DNA of 64,000 nucleotides from Halorientalis marina (GTDB lineage: Archaea; Halobacteriota; Halobacteria; Halobacteriales; Haloarculaceae). This document shows positions 31,960 to 39,954 of this stretch, piece by piece. Positions within the stretch are counted from its first letter, which is position 1. The number at the start of each line of letters is the position of its first letter. A program made the position numbers and the translations under genes. Under the pieces are notes generated by a model. It was not told where the DNA came from and searched no databases. It worked only from the letters and a program-made list of their open reading frames with translations. Where the stretch lies: positions 3,348,001 to 3,412,000 of the forward strand of contig NZ_CP095487.1 of the NCBI RefSeq assembly GCF_023028345.1, in the 5' to 3' direction.

Positions 31960-33776
31960 ACGGTCTCGCGCAGGTCGTCCGCGCGCTGCATCTGTTCCTC
32001 GTTGGCCGCCGCGATCTGCTGGATGTCCGCGGCGATCTCGTCGGCCCGGTCCGCCGCCTCGTCGACCATGCTCGCGACCTCCTCGGTGGAGGCGGCCTGT
32101 TCGTCGGTGGCATCGGCCACTTCCTGGATGCCGTCGGAGACCTCGCTGGTGGCCGCGACGATCTCGCCCAGCCGTTCCATCGCGTCCTCGACCTGGTCGA
32201 TGACGTCGTCGATGCGCTCGGTCGTCTCGGTCAGGTTCGACACCGTCTCGTCCGTATCCTGCTGAATGCCGTCGATAAGGTCCTCGATGTCGCTGGCGTG
32301 TTGCTGGCTCTCCTCGGCGAGCTGTTTCACTTCGTCGGCGACGACGGCGAAGCCCTCGCCGGCCTCGCCCGCACGGGCGGCCTCGATGGAGGCGTTCAGC
32401 GCGAGGATGTTCGTCTGGTCCGCGATGTCGTCGATGACCGTGGCGATGTCGTCGATCTCGTCGATACTCGACTGGAGGCGGTCGACGTCGTCGGCCACGT
32501 CGGTCGCCGAGTCGGCGACCTCGTTCATCGTCTCGATTGCGGCCTCCGCGGACTCCTGGCCGCCCCTGGCGAGGTCCTCGGCTTCGGAACTCTTGGTGTC
32601 GACCTGCTGGGCGCTGGAGGCGACCTCCTCGACGGTCGCCGAGAGGTTCGAGACCTCCTCGGCGACTCGTTGCATGGTCTGGTCCTGGCCCTCGGCGGTG
32701 TCGGTGATGTCCTTGACGGCGCCGGTGACCGTCTCGGAGGTACTGTACAGCACGTCCATCTCGTCGGTGACCTGCTGTGACAGCGATTCGAACTGCGCGG
32801 CCAGTTCGTTGAGGGTGCCCACGACCGAGACCATCTCGTCGTCGAGTTCGTCGCTCTCGAAGGTCGCGCGGGCCGAGTAGTCGCCGGCCTGTAACGCCTC
32901 GATGGTCTCTTGCAGTTCCGTCACCAGGGCCGTCGTCTCCTCGCGCATCTCGACGTCCTCGGTGCGGTCCTGGACCATCTCGACGACGCCGACGAGTTCG
33001 CCGTCGTCGTACAGCGGCGCCGCGCTGAAGGAGATATGGCGCTCGTCGCCGGCGGCGGCGGTCATCGTGCTCCGGTCGCGATAGAGGGTGTAGTCGTACT
33101 CCGCGACGCGTGGGACGCCGTACTCCTCGTCGGCCGACTCCGGCGCGTCGAGTACCTTGTCGGCCAGTGTCTTCCCCCGGCGGCCGTCGTGGTAGAACGC
33201 CTGGCTCGCCAGGTCGTAGTCGTAGGCGTCCTCGCGGTCCTCGCCGGTCAGCGTCTCCGACCCGCGGTTCCAGAACACGATATCGCCCTCGTCGTTCATC
33301 ACGAACAGGCAGGTCCCGACGTGGTCGAGGATCGCCTCGTAGCCAAGCGGGAAGGACTCGGCCGCGGGGCCGAGCGCTCCCGGCGGCGTCTCGGGGTCGA
33401 GCGTCCCCTGGACCGTTGCAGCCGCCGCGTCCCGTCCCCCGTCGGCTACCGCCCGCGTGCCCGCCGTCGCGGCCGTGTCCCGGTCCTCCGCGTCGAGTTC
33501 GTCCGTCAGGAGAGTCGTCAGTGCCGTCTCAACCTCGTCCAGCGCCGGTTCGGCACCCAGTTCGCCCCTGAGCTCGTCGAACGCGGCGCCAACGGCCGCC
33601 TCGACGACCGATCCTCCGTCGTCGCTCGCGTGCTCGAGGCGCTCGTCGTACCGTTCGGCGATCGTCTCGTCGCCCACGTCGTTCCGCGTATCCGTCCCGT
33701 CGGCCGAATTACCCGCGCTCGAGCGGCCGGAAGTCCCCACAAGGCCGAAGAGCGAATCCAAAATGTGCCCGGACAT
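31941..33776 (-). CDS. Soluble methyl-accepting transducer (PAS-HAMP-MCP)
   Basis: 611 aa without any membrane helix. After ~140 acidic residues comes a PAS domain (~147-272, [24 protein letters not shown]), a HAMP-like segment (~285-335), and the cytoplasmic signalling domain. The highly conserved tip is [38 protein letters not shown]. It is a haloarchaeal Htr-type transducer that would sense an internal signal (redox, light via partner, or metabolite) and control CheA. It ends at the duplicated junction with tif6. Confidence 0.92.
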   Translation of the reverse strand: MSGHILDSLFGLVGTSGRSSAGNSADGTDTRNDVGDETIAERYDERLEHASDDGGSVVEAAVGAAFDELRGELGAEPALDEVETALTTLLTDELDAEDRDTAATAGTRAVADGGRDAAAATVQGTLDPETPPGALGPAAESFPLGYEAILDHVGTCLFVMNDEGDIVFWNRGSETLTGEDREDAYDYDLASQAFYHDGRRGKTLADKVLDAPESADEEYGVPRVAEYDYTLYRDRSTMTAAAGDERHISFSAAPLYDDGELVGVVEMVQDRTEDVEMREETTALVTELQETIEALQAGDYSARATFESDELDDEMVSVVGTLNELAAQFESLSQQVTDEMDVLYSTSETVTGAVKDITDTAEGQDQTMQRVAEEVSNLSATVEEVASSAQQVDTKSSEAEDLARGGQESAEAAIETMNEVADSATDVADDVDRLQSSIDEIDDIATVIDDIADQTNILALNASIEAARAGEAGEGFAVVADEVKQLAEESQQHASDIEDLIDGIQQDTDETVSNLTETTERIDDVIDQVEDAMERLGEIVAATSEVSDGIQEVADATDEQAASTEEVASMVDEAADRADEIAADIQQIAAANEEQMQRADDLRETVRDYMA

Positions 33777-33806
33777 AGTTTCTCTCCGGTCGGTTTCGAC
33801 AACCTA

Positions 33807-33819
33807 TTTTTATATTTTT
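33807..33819 (-). promoter_or_regulatory. TATA region of the transducer gene
   Basis: On the minus strand the sequence reads AAAAATATAAAAATAGG, about 31-45 bp before the ATG at 33776. It is the strongest AT-rich element between the transducer gene and the tRNA. Confidence 0.5.
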
Positions 33820-33888
33820 CCCCGCCCGCATCAGAAGTGAGAATCGGACCGCACATCGGTGCCGTCCGATACGGCCGGTCGCGACGGT

Positions 33889-33955
33889 CACAGTGGGATT
33901 CGAACTCGATTGCGGGACTCGCTGCGCTCGGTCTGCCGTGATTCGAATCCCCTGC
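33889..33955. other. Two T-arm-like tRNA fragments next to tRNA-Arg
   Basis: GTGGGATTCGAACTC (about 33893-33907) and GTGATTCGAATCCCC (about 33938-33952) resemble the T-arm end of tRNA genes read on the minus strand, with the ATTCGAA core. Neither extends into a cloverleaf. They lie 30-90 bp from the real tRNA 3' end and could be remnants of integrated elements or of duplicated tRNA ends. Confidence 0.5.
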
Positions 33956-33981
33956 GTGCCCTCCGCTCGCTGCGCTCGCTA

Positions 33982-34085
33982 CGGGCACGGTGGGATTCGA
34001 ACCCACGGCCGTCGGATCGCTTCCACCGGCAGGGCGGCTCCGATGATAGAAGTCCGACGCTCTATCCGGACTGAGCTACGTGCCC
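33982..34085 (-). tRNA. tRNA-Arg(TCT) with a 29-nt intron
   Basis: The minus strand gives a full cloverleaf: acceptor GGGCACG/CGTGCCC with discriminator G, D-arm GCTC/GAGC, anticodon stem TCGGA/TCCGA, and T-arm GTGGG/CCCAC with loop TTCGAAT. The anticodon loop CTTCTA is interrupted after position 37 by an intron at 34018-34046 and resumes with A38. The mature length is 75 nt and the anticodon TCT reads Arg AGA/AGG. CCA is not encoded. The canonical 37/38 position fits splicing by the archaeal endonuclease. Confidence 0.92.
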
Positions 34086-34171
34086 TCGCCCGGTGGTAGC
34101 GACGCGTGCGTCTAAAGCGGTGGGGTTTCGGATGGCAGGTCTTAATGGGACCTCGGCAGTAGGGAAGGACA

Positions 34172-34726
34172 ATGACCGTCATCGGAACCGTCGGCCTCCC
34201 GGGCAGCGGCAAGGGCGAGGCCGCCGAGGTGGCACGCGAGCGCGGGATTCCGGTCGTAACGATGGGTGACGTGATCCGCAGGGAGTGTCGCGACCGCGGG
34301 CTCGACCCGGCACAGCACCACGGCGAGATCGCTCAGAAGCTCCGCGAGGAGAACGGGCCCGCAGCCATCGCCGAGCGGTCGCTGCCACTGATCGAGGCCG
34401 AACTCGACGACGCGGAGACGGTCCTCGTGGACGGCCTCCGCTCGGGCGTGGAGCTCGACGCCTTCCGGGACCGCTTCGGCGAGGAGTTCGTCCTCGTGAG
34501 CATCGAGGCGCCGTTCGAGGTGCGTCGGGAGCGACTGGACGAGCGCGGCCGGGACGACACCGACAGCGAGAGTCTCGAAGAGCGCGACGAGCGGGAACTG
34601 GGCTTCGGGATGGGCGAGGCGATGGACCGGGCGGACGTGACCATCGAGAACACGGACTCGCTCGCCCGCTTCCGCGAGCGGATCACGGCCCTGCTGAACG
34701 AGGGGCCGGCGGCGGTCGAGCGATGA
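34172..34726 (+). CDS. P-loop kinase-like protein, UPF0200 family
   Basis: 184 aa. A Walker A GLPGSGKG at 8-15 starts an adenylate-kinase-like fold with the block VDGLRSGVELDAFR and a late LSIEAPFEVRRERLDERGR lid-like stretch. UPF0200 is archaeal and has been annotated as a dephospho-CoA kinase relative, but its substrate is not proven. It overlaps the UPF0201 gene by 4 bp (ATGA), a conserved archaeal neighbour, so joint function is likely. Confidence 0.85.
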   Translation: MTVIGTVGLPGSGKGEAAEVARERGIPVVTMGDVIRRECRDRGLDPAQHHGEIAQKLREENGPAAIAERSLPLIEAELDDAETVLVDGLRSGVELDAFRDRFGEEFVLVSIEAPFEVRRERLDERGRDDTDSESLEERDERELGFGMGEAMDRADVTIENTDSLARFRERITALLNEGPAAVER

Positions 34727-35136
34727 TCTACAGCGTCGACGTCCAGATCACGGCGCCGGTCAACGACACGGAAGTCACCGACCGCGTCGTCGACGCGATC
34801 CACAACCTATTCCCGAACGCGACGGTCGAGGAGCGGCCGGGCGAACTCGTCGCCGAGACCCACGAACTGGAGACCCTCTCGGAGCACCTCCACCGCGAGG
34901 AGATCCTCGACGCCGCCCGGAGCGTCTTCTTCGACAATCGGCAGGGCGACACGTTCACGTTCGACCTGAAGAAGCAGGCGGCCTTCGAGGGCGTGGTGAC
35001 CTTCGCCGTCGGGAACCCGAGCGAACTCGGCGACATCCACGTCCGGGTCCGCGTCGAGGAGCCGTCGGTCGAGGACGTCATCGACCGGATCGCACCCCGG
35101 ACCGAGGAGGGGCGGCCCGTCGACTCCGAGGGGTGA
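34723..35136 (+). CDS. UPF0201 family RNA-binding-like protein
   Basis: 137 aa. The start MIYSVDVQITAPVNDTEVTDRV and the block FFDNRQGDTFTFDLKKQAAFEG match UPF0201 (COG1325), a family with an RNA-binding-like fold and unknown role. It overlaps UPF0200 upstream and the HAD gene downstream, each by 4 bp, making a tight three-gene operon. Confidence 0.85.
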   Translation: MIYSVDVQITAPVNDTEVTDRVVDAIHNLFPNATVEERPGELVAETHELETLSEHLHREEILDAARSVFFDNRQGDTFTFDLKKQAAFEGVVTFAVGNPSELGDIHVRVRVEEPSVEDVIDRIAPRTEEGRPVDSEG

Positions 35137-35756
35137 CGACGGTGACGACCGCGATTTTCTTCGCGCTCGACGGGACGCTGTTGACCCGTGCGGAGCCGTT
35201 CGACGCCGTCCTCGCGGCGACGTTCGAGGCGGAACTGGGCCACGTCGAGGCCGACTGGCTCGCCCGCTACGAACGGCGGTTCGAGGCCCATGCCGCCGCG
35301 TTCGTTCCGGACCCGCACGAGCGGGCGCTGGCGGACGTCCGCGAGGCGTTCGACCTGGACGCCGACCCGGGAGCGCTGGCGGAGGCGCTCGCCGAAACCG
35401 ACCGCGAGGCGACGCGGGTCAGCGACGACGCCGTCGAGGCACTCCGCAAACTCGGCGTCGACGACGAACTCGGCGTGCTGACGAACGGGCCGCGGGCGTG
35501 GCAACTCGGGAAACTCGCCCACCACGACCTGCAGGGATACTTCTCGGCGGTCGTAGCAGCCGACGACGCCGACGCGCGGAAGCCGGACGCGGCGATCTAC
35601 GAGGCGGCCCGCGAGGCGGTCGACGCCGACGAGTACGTCATGGTCGGCGACGACTACGAAGCGGACGTGGAAGGGGCACGGGCGGCCGGTTTCGTCCCGA
35701 TCCACTTCGAGCGGGAGGGGCCGGACTTCTGGTCGACGCTGCTGGCGATGCTGTGA
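35133..35756 (+). CDS. HAD-superfamily protein lacking the nucleophile aspartate
   Basis: 207 aa of HAD fold: motif II LGVLTNGPR (~109-117), motif III KPDAAIYEAA and motif IV VMVGDDYEADVEGARAAG are intact. Motif I reads FFALDGTL, where FDLDGTL is expected, so residue 11 is Ala instead of the nucleophilic Asp. The general acid Asp13 is kept. With no nucleophile, normal phosphatase chemistry should fail; it may bind ligands or act as a subunit. The GTG start at 35133 overlaps the UPF0201 stop. Confidence 0.82.
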   Translation: MTTVTTAIFFALDGTLLTRAEPFDAVLAATFEAELGHVEADWLARYERRFEAHAAAFVPDPHERALADVREAFDLDADPGALAEALAETDREATRVSDDAVEALRKLGVDDELGVLTNGPRAWQLGKLAHHDLQGYFSAVVAADDADARKPDAAIYEAAREAVDADEYVMVGDDYEADVEGARAAGFVPIHFEREGPDFWSTLLAML

Positions 35757-35792
35757 GCGGCGTGTCGGGCCGCTCCGGCGCCGGGGCCGCGC

Positions 35793-36443
35793 TCAGCCCT
35801 CGACTTCCTCGACGGCGGCGCCGGGGACGTTGCGCTTGACGCTCCGGAGCCCCTGTTTGGCCTTCTGTTTCGAGGAGTACCCCTGCCCGCTGTCGGCGAT
35901 GATGTTGCCGTTGTCGTGGCGGAGCCGCCAGCGCCACTCCTCGGCCGTGTCCGCGAACAGTTCGAAGGTAGCCTTGCTGCCGTCGTCGTCGGCGACTGCC
36001 TCGTCTCTGGACTCGTCGACGACCGGCGCGCCCGGAGCGTTCGTCTTGACGCTCTCGATGCCGCCCGTGGCGTTGCCCTTCTCCGTGTACCCCTCGCCGC
36101 CGTCGGCGATGATGTTGCCGTTGCGGTGGCGGAGCCGCCAGCGCCACTCCTCGGCGCTGTCCTCGTAGAGCTCGAAGGTGGCCTTGCTCGCGTTCGTCTC
36201 GGTGACGACGTCGTCCTCGTCGGCCTCCCACTCCATCTCGAGTTCGAGGCTGACGGTGTCACCGTCGCGGTCGATCTCGATTTCGAACTCCGATTCGGCG
36301 GCGGGGTCGACCGTCACCGTCTGGTCCTCGTCGGCCGGCACCGGTTCGCCGCGGCGGAGCGCGCGAGCGACGCGACTGAAGTACGACGCGATTGCGCGCC
36401 TGCTGCGCGACCGTCTCGACCGGTGGATAGGGTCGTCGGACAT
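35793..36443 (-). CDS. DUF1508/YegP-type tandem repeat protein with amphi-Trp-like segment
   Basis: 216 aa. An N-terminal Arg/Ser-rich region is followed by an amphipathic strand-rich part (~55-80, DQTVTVDPAAESEFEIEIDR) resembling the amphi-Trp domain. Two copies of the YegP/HVO_2922 module then follow (about 86-140 and 150-212). Each copy carries KATFEL..D.AEEWRWRLRH.NGNIIAD.G.GY. The fold is a beta-sheet dimer of unknown function. The tandem copies are ~80% alike, so the duplication is probably recent. Confidence 0.8.
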   Translation of the reverse strand: MSDDPIHRSRRSRSRRAIASYFSRVARALRRGEPVPADEDQTVTVDPAAESEFEIEIDRDGDTVSLELEMEWEADEDDVVTETNASKATFELYEDSAEEWRWRLRHRNGNIIADGGEGYTEKGNATGGIESVKTNAPGAPVVDESRDEAVADDDGSKATFELFADTAEEWRWRLRHDNGNIIADSGQGYSSKQKAKQGLRSVKRNVPGAAVEEVEG

Positions 36444-36518
36444 GCACCCGATAGTGGGGCCGCCAGCCCATAACTGTAGTCCCCGGGACGTGTCACCCGG
36501 CGGCAATCATCGCGGGTG

Positions 36519-37616
36519 TCAGTCCAGGCCGCTGACGAACACGGCGAGCCACTGGCCGAGGTCCTGCCGGCGGCGCACCTCGATGCGAGTCACCCACTTG
36601 ACCCACTGGAAGCCGCGGCGCCCGGGTGCAACGAGGCGGAGCGGTGCCCCGTGGCCGTGCGAGAGGCGGTCGCCGTCGACGTGGGTCGCCAGCAGCGCGT
36701 CCCGGGCCTCCGCGACGGGCAGGCTCCAGCGGTAGCCGGTGACGGACTCGAATCGGACCCAGCGGGCGCGGTCGGTGGCCCCCGCCTCGTCGAGCAGGTC
36801 GCCGACGCGGACGCCCCGCCAGTCGTGTTCGGAGTACCAGCCGCTCGTGCAGTCCAGCAGGGCTCGCTCGTCGGTGGCGTCGATGGGCGCGTCCGCCCCA
36901 TCGGCGTCGGCCGGGCCGGGCGTCACGGCCGCGTAGTCGAGTTCGAGGGCGCGCTCGACCTCGCCGTCGACGGTCAGCGCCCAGTCGCCGGTGTCGACCG
37001 GGTCGGGGTCGTCGGCGACCCACGAGGTGACCGGGAAGTCGTTGCCGTCGCCGCTGCCCTCCTCCTTGGAGCCGGTGAACCGCCGCTCGCGGCCGAGGGC
37101 GTCGCCGACGGCCTCCTGTGCCCGCCAGGCCAGCGCGCCGCCGCCGAGCAGTGCGGTGTACTGGAGCGCGGTCCGGCGGCCCTCGACGTCCCGGCGGGTC
37201 GGGAGGCGAAAGCGGTGCCGGAGGTGCCACGCGAGGACGGGAACGACGAGCAGGCCGAGCGCCATGTGGACGGTCAAAAGCGGCCACGCGAGCACCCAGA
37301 CCGGGCCCGAGAGCGTCCAGTAGACGCCGGTGGCGAGCGCGGCGACGGCCAGCGTCCCCAGCAGGATGGAGACGGGCGTGGCGCCGTCCCACAGCGAGCG
37401 GTCGGTCACGCGGCGGCGGACCCGGCGGAACTTCCAGCCGAGCAGACCCACGAGCGTCAGGCCCGCGAGCGCGTGGAGAGTGAAGAGCCACGCGCCGTCG
37501 GGCGTGCCGACCGTGAGACTCACCAGTCCCGACCCGACCTCGAACGCGACGAGGGCGAGGATGGACCAGTCGACGAGACGTGGCGGCGGTTCCAGCCGCC
37601 GGCGGCGGTCGGCCAT
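36519..37616 (-). CDS. Membrane-bound molybdopterin oxidoreductase (sulfite-oxidase fold with b-type haem domain)
   Basis: 365 aa. The first ~165 residues hold four membrane helices with His48, His117 and His131 as haem-ligand candidates, like cytochrome b561/FdnI-type subunits. Residues ~195-360 form the sulfite-oxidase-type Moco domain, with the molybdenum ligand Cys256 in LLDCTSGWYSEHDW and the block LSHGHGAPLRLVAPGRRGFQWVKWV. Fusing both halves resembles MsrPQ (YedYZ) function, but in one chain and in haem-first order. The substrate is unknown; repair of oxidised proteins or sulfoxide reduction is one possibility. Confidence 0.85.
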   Translation of the reverse strand: MADRRRRLEPPPRLVDWSILALVAFEVGSGLVSLTVGTPDGAWLFTLHALAGLTLVGLLGWKFRRVRRRVTDRSLWDGATPVSILLGTLAVAALATGVYWTLSGPVWVLAWPLLTVHMALGLLVVPVLAWHLRHRFRLPTRRDVEGRRTALQYTALLGGGALAWRAQEAVGDALGRERRFTGSKEEGSGDGNDFPVTSWVADDPDPVDTGDWALTVDGEVERALELDYAAVTPGPADADGADAPIDATDERALLDCTSGWYSEHDWRGVRVGDLLDEAGATDRARWVRFESVTGYRWSLPVAEARDALLATHVDGDRLSHGHGAPLRLVAPGRRGFQWVKWVTRIEVRRRQDLGQWLAVFVSGLD

Positions 37617-37680
37617 CGTCCGTCTTTGGGACTCGACGGGCTTGATTCCGACGCCGAGACGTGGGGCCGGCTCCGACGGA

Positions 37681-38643
37681 TCAGGACCCCGCGTACGACC
37701 GCTGGACGACGACAGCCCCGCTGGCGTCCCGGACGGTCACCGTGTCGCCGTCGTTGTTCCAGACCGGCGAGCCACGTCCCCAGTACAGGTCGGCCGCGGT
37801 GTCGGTGCCGCTGCCGGTGTGGAGGGTCAGGCGGTCGCCGGGTGCGAGCGCGACGCCGGTCGGGACCGTGTAGCGGTGGTCGGCCTCGTCGGTCACCGTC
37901 CACCCCGAGAGGTCGAGCCGGTCGTCGCCGCGGTTCTCGAAGACGACGTACTCGTCGTTCAGGTTCTCACCGTCCCGGCCGGCGGCGTCGGCGTTGACGG
38001 TCGCGACAGTGAGGCCGCTCTCGCTGGCGGTCACCGTGGCGGTCGCGGTGACCGCGCCGGGCGTCCGGCAGGCCCAGACCCGCGTGCCGTTTTCCTGGGC
38101 CGCCGACTCGGCGTCGTAGAAGCGGTCGGACTCGGTGAAGGTGCTGTCGTAGACGCGGGCGTAGCCGCGGGCGACGAGCCGGTGGTTGAAGTTCGCCCCG
38201 TCGACGACGACGTAGGCGAGTAGGCGGTCGTAGTAGCCCCGCGTGTCGGACTCCGCGTCGAGCCGGAGGGAGACGGTCTCGCCGAGCAGTTGGTCGGTGG
38301 CGAAGCGGGTGGCCTCGCGACCGGCAGCACCGAGACACTCCCGGCCAGCGGCGGTGTCGGGGACGCCCTCGAACTCGTCGGGGCTGTTCTCGGCGTTGGT
38401 CTCGGGCGTGTCGACGCCGAGCAGGCGGACGGTGTCGGTCGACCCGTTCTGGAAGCGAATCCGGACGGTGTCGCCGTCGATGACGCCCGTGACGGTCACG
38501 CGGTAGTCGGCCGCGAGCGTGGTGCCGTTGCGGGCGCCGTCGGTCCCGTCGAGGTCGCCGCCGGGGTCCGCGAGGTCCGCACAGCCCGCGAGCGCGGTGA
38601 GAGCCAGCAACGTGAGTGCGAGCGCGGCGAGCGGGCGGTCCAT
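37681..38643 (-). CDS. Lipoprotein with thermonuclease and lamin-tail domains
   Basis: 320 aa. A signal peptide ends in the lipobox LAGC (Cys21). The staphylococcal-nuclease fold follows (~52-195), with the catalytic Arg/Glu in RLLGVDTPE and the Arg of GYYDRLLAYV. A lamin-tail-like beta-sandwich (~215-315, NDEYVVFENRGDDRLDLSGWTVTDE) closes the protein. It is probably anchored outside the membrane and degrades extracellular nucleic acids. The ATG at 38643 starts the signal peptide. Confidence 0.88.
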   Translation of the reverse strand: MDRPLAALALTLLALTALAGCADLADPGGDLDGTDGARNGTTLAADYRVTVTGVIDGDTVRIRFQNGSTDTVRLLGVDTPETNAENSPDEFEGVPDTAAGRECLGAAGREATRFATDQLLGETVSLRLDAESDTRGYYDRLLAYVVVDGANFNHRLVARGYARVYDSTFTESDRFYDAESAAQENGTRVWACRTPGAVTATATVTASESGLTVATVNADAAGRDGENLNDEYVVFENRGDDRLDLSGWTVTDEADHRYTVPTGVALAPGDRLTLHTGSGTDTAADLYWGRGSPVWNNDGDTVTVRDASGAVVVQRSYAGS

Positions 38644-38786
38644 ACCCCGGCCAGGGGCGGCGGCCACTTAGCGTCCGTGGCCGGCGGGTCGGAGGGTGGG
38701 TCCCGCCGACAGCACGGCCCGGACGATGCCACGCGATGTAGCTACCCAAAGACCTACGCGGGGGCCCGTCGTGGGTTCGGTAACCG

Positions 38787-39683
38787 ATGCTCGCCCCCGT
38801 CACGATCAGGGAGGTCATGAACGACACGGTAGAGACCATCGGTCCCGACGTGGCCGCCGTCACGGTCGCGAAACGGCTCCACGAGGAGGGGATCGGCTCG
38901 CTCGTCGTCGTCCGCGACGGCGAACCGGTCGGGATGGTCACGGAGTCGGACATGGCGCGACTGGTCGCACAGGAACGCGACGTCGGCGAGGTGACCGCTA
39001 CCGACTGCATGAGCGCGCCCGTCATCACCGTCGACGTGGCGGACTCCCTCGAACTCGCCGTGGAACTGCTTCGGACCCACCGGATCAAGAAACTCCCCGT
39101 GCTCGACGGTGACGATCTGGTCGGCATCGTCACTACGACCGACCTCTCGTACTACCTCCCGCACCTGTCCCGCCGGGAGTCCGAGCAGCCGGCGGCGGGG
39201 GACCGCCGCACGCGCGAACGGGTCGACACGGCCTACGAGCGCGACGGCTGGGAGTTCGAGAGCGTCGGCGCCCGCTCCGATCACATCGACATCGGTGACG
39301 TGGTGCGGTTCAGCAAGGAGTTGACCCAGGACGACGTCGAGGCCTTCGCCGAGGCCAGCGGCGACACCAACCGCCTCCATCTCGACGCCGAGTACGCCGC
39401 CGGGACGCGTTTCGGCGAGCCCATAGTCCACGGAACGCTCGTCGGCGGCCTCATCTCCGCCGCCATCGCCCGCCTGCCCGGCCTCATCGTCTACCTCTCA
39501 CAGGACACCAGCTACCTCGGCCCCAGCCCCATCGGGAGTCGTGCCACCGCCGTCTGCGAGGTCGTCGAGGACCTCGGCAACGAACGCTACCGCCTCACCA
39601 CCTCCGTCGTCACCGAGTCGGGCGACCAGGTCATCGACGGCGAAGCCGTCGTCCTCGCCGACGCCATCCCCGACAGCGCCTGA
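38787..39683 (+). CDS. CBS-pair / MaoC-like hydratase fusion protein
   Basis: 298 aa. Two CBS motifs (about 8-62 and 73-127) are fused to a MaoC-type hotdog domain (~158-285), with the catalytic Asp/His in FAEASGDTNRLHLDAEYA. MaoC domains hydrate enoyl-CoA or act as dehydratases; CBS pairs usually bind adenosyl ligands such as AMP, ATP or SAM. An adenylate-controlled (R)-enoyl-CoA hydratase is the simple reading, and is inference. The ATG is the first good start before the CBS domain. Confidence 0.85.
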   Translation: MLAPVTIREVMNDTVETIGPDVAAVTVAKRLHEEGIGSLVVVRDGEPVGMVTESDMARLVAQERDVGEVTATDCMSAPVITVDVADSLELAVELLRTHRIKKLPVLDGDDLVGIVTTTDLSYYLPHLSRRESEQPAAGDRRTRERVDTAYERDGWEFESVGARSDHIDIGDVVRFSKELTQDDVEAFAEASGDTNRLHLDAEYAAGTRFGEPIVHGTLVGGLISAAIARLPGLIVYLSQDTSYLGPSPIGSRATAVCEVVEDLGNERYRLTTSVVTESGDQVIDGEAVVLADAIPDSA

Positions 39684-39795
39684 GTCGCAACTCCCCACCC
39701 GTTCCCGATTTTTCATCACGATTTAACGTGCTAGACACTCACACACCTATCAGATACAAAGAACTAAGGTCACCCCCCTACCTTATACAATTATA

Positions 39796-39930
39796 ATGCG
39801 CTGCCCCCGATGCGGCGAACGGATGGCCCTGAACGACCAGACGACGAAACTGAGCGAGTACTCCTGTGACGCGTGCCACCGGACCGAGATCGTCACCAAA
39901 GAGTCACCCGTCGCCGGCCACGCCCTGTAG
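39796..39930 (+). CDS. 44-aa zinc-ribbon protein
   Basis: MRCPRCGERMALND at the start and YSCDACHRTEIV at ~26 supply two CxxC knuckles of a zinc ribbon, followed by a short tail ending GHAL. The ORF is too short for most gene finders, but the zinc pattern and codon use support it. The upstream sequence is AT-rich (TTATACAATTATA just before the ATG). It lies 24 bp from the convergent permease gene. Confidence 0.75.
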   Translation: MRCPRCGERMALNDQTTKLSEYSCDACHRTEIVTKESPVAGHAL

Positions 39931-39954
39931 GACGGCACTCGTTTCTTCGGCCCC

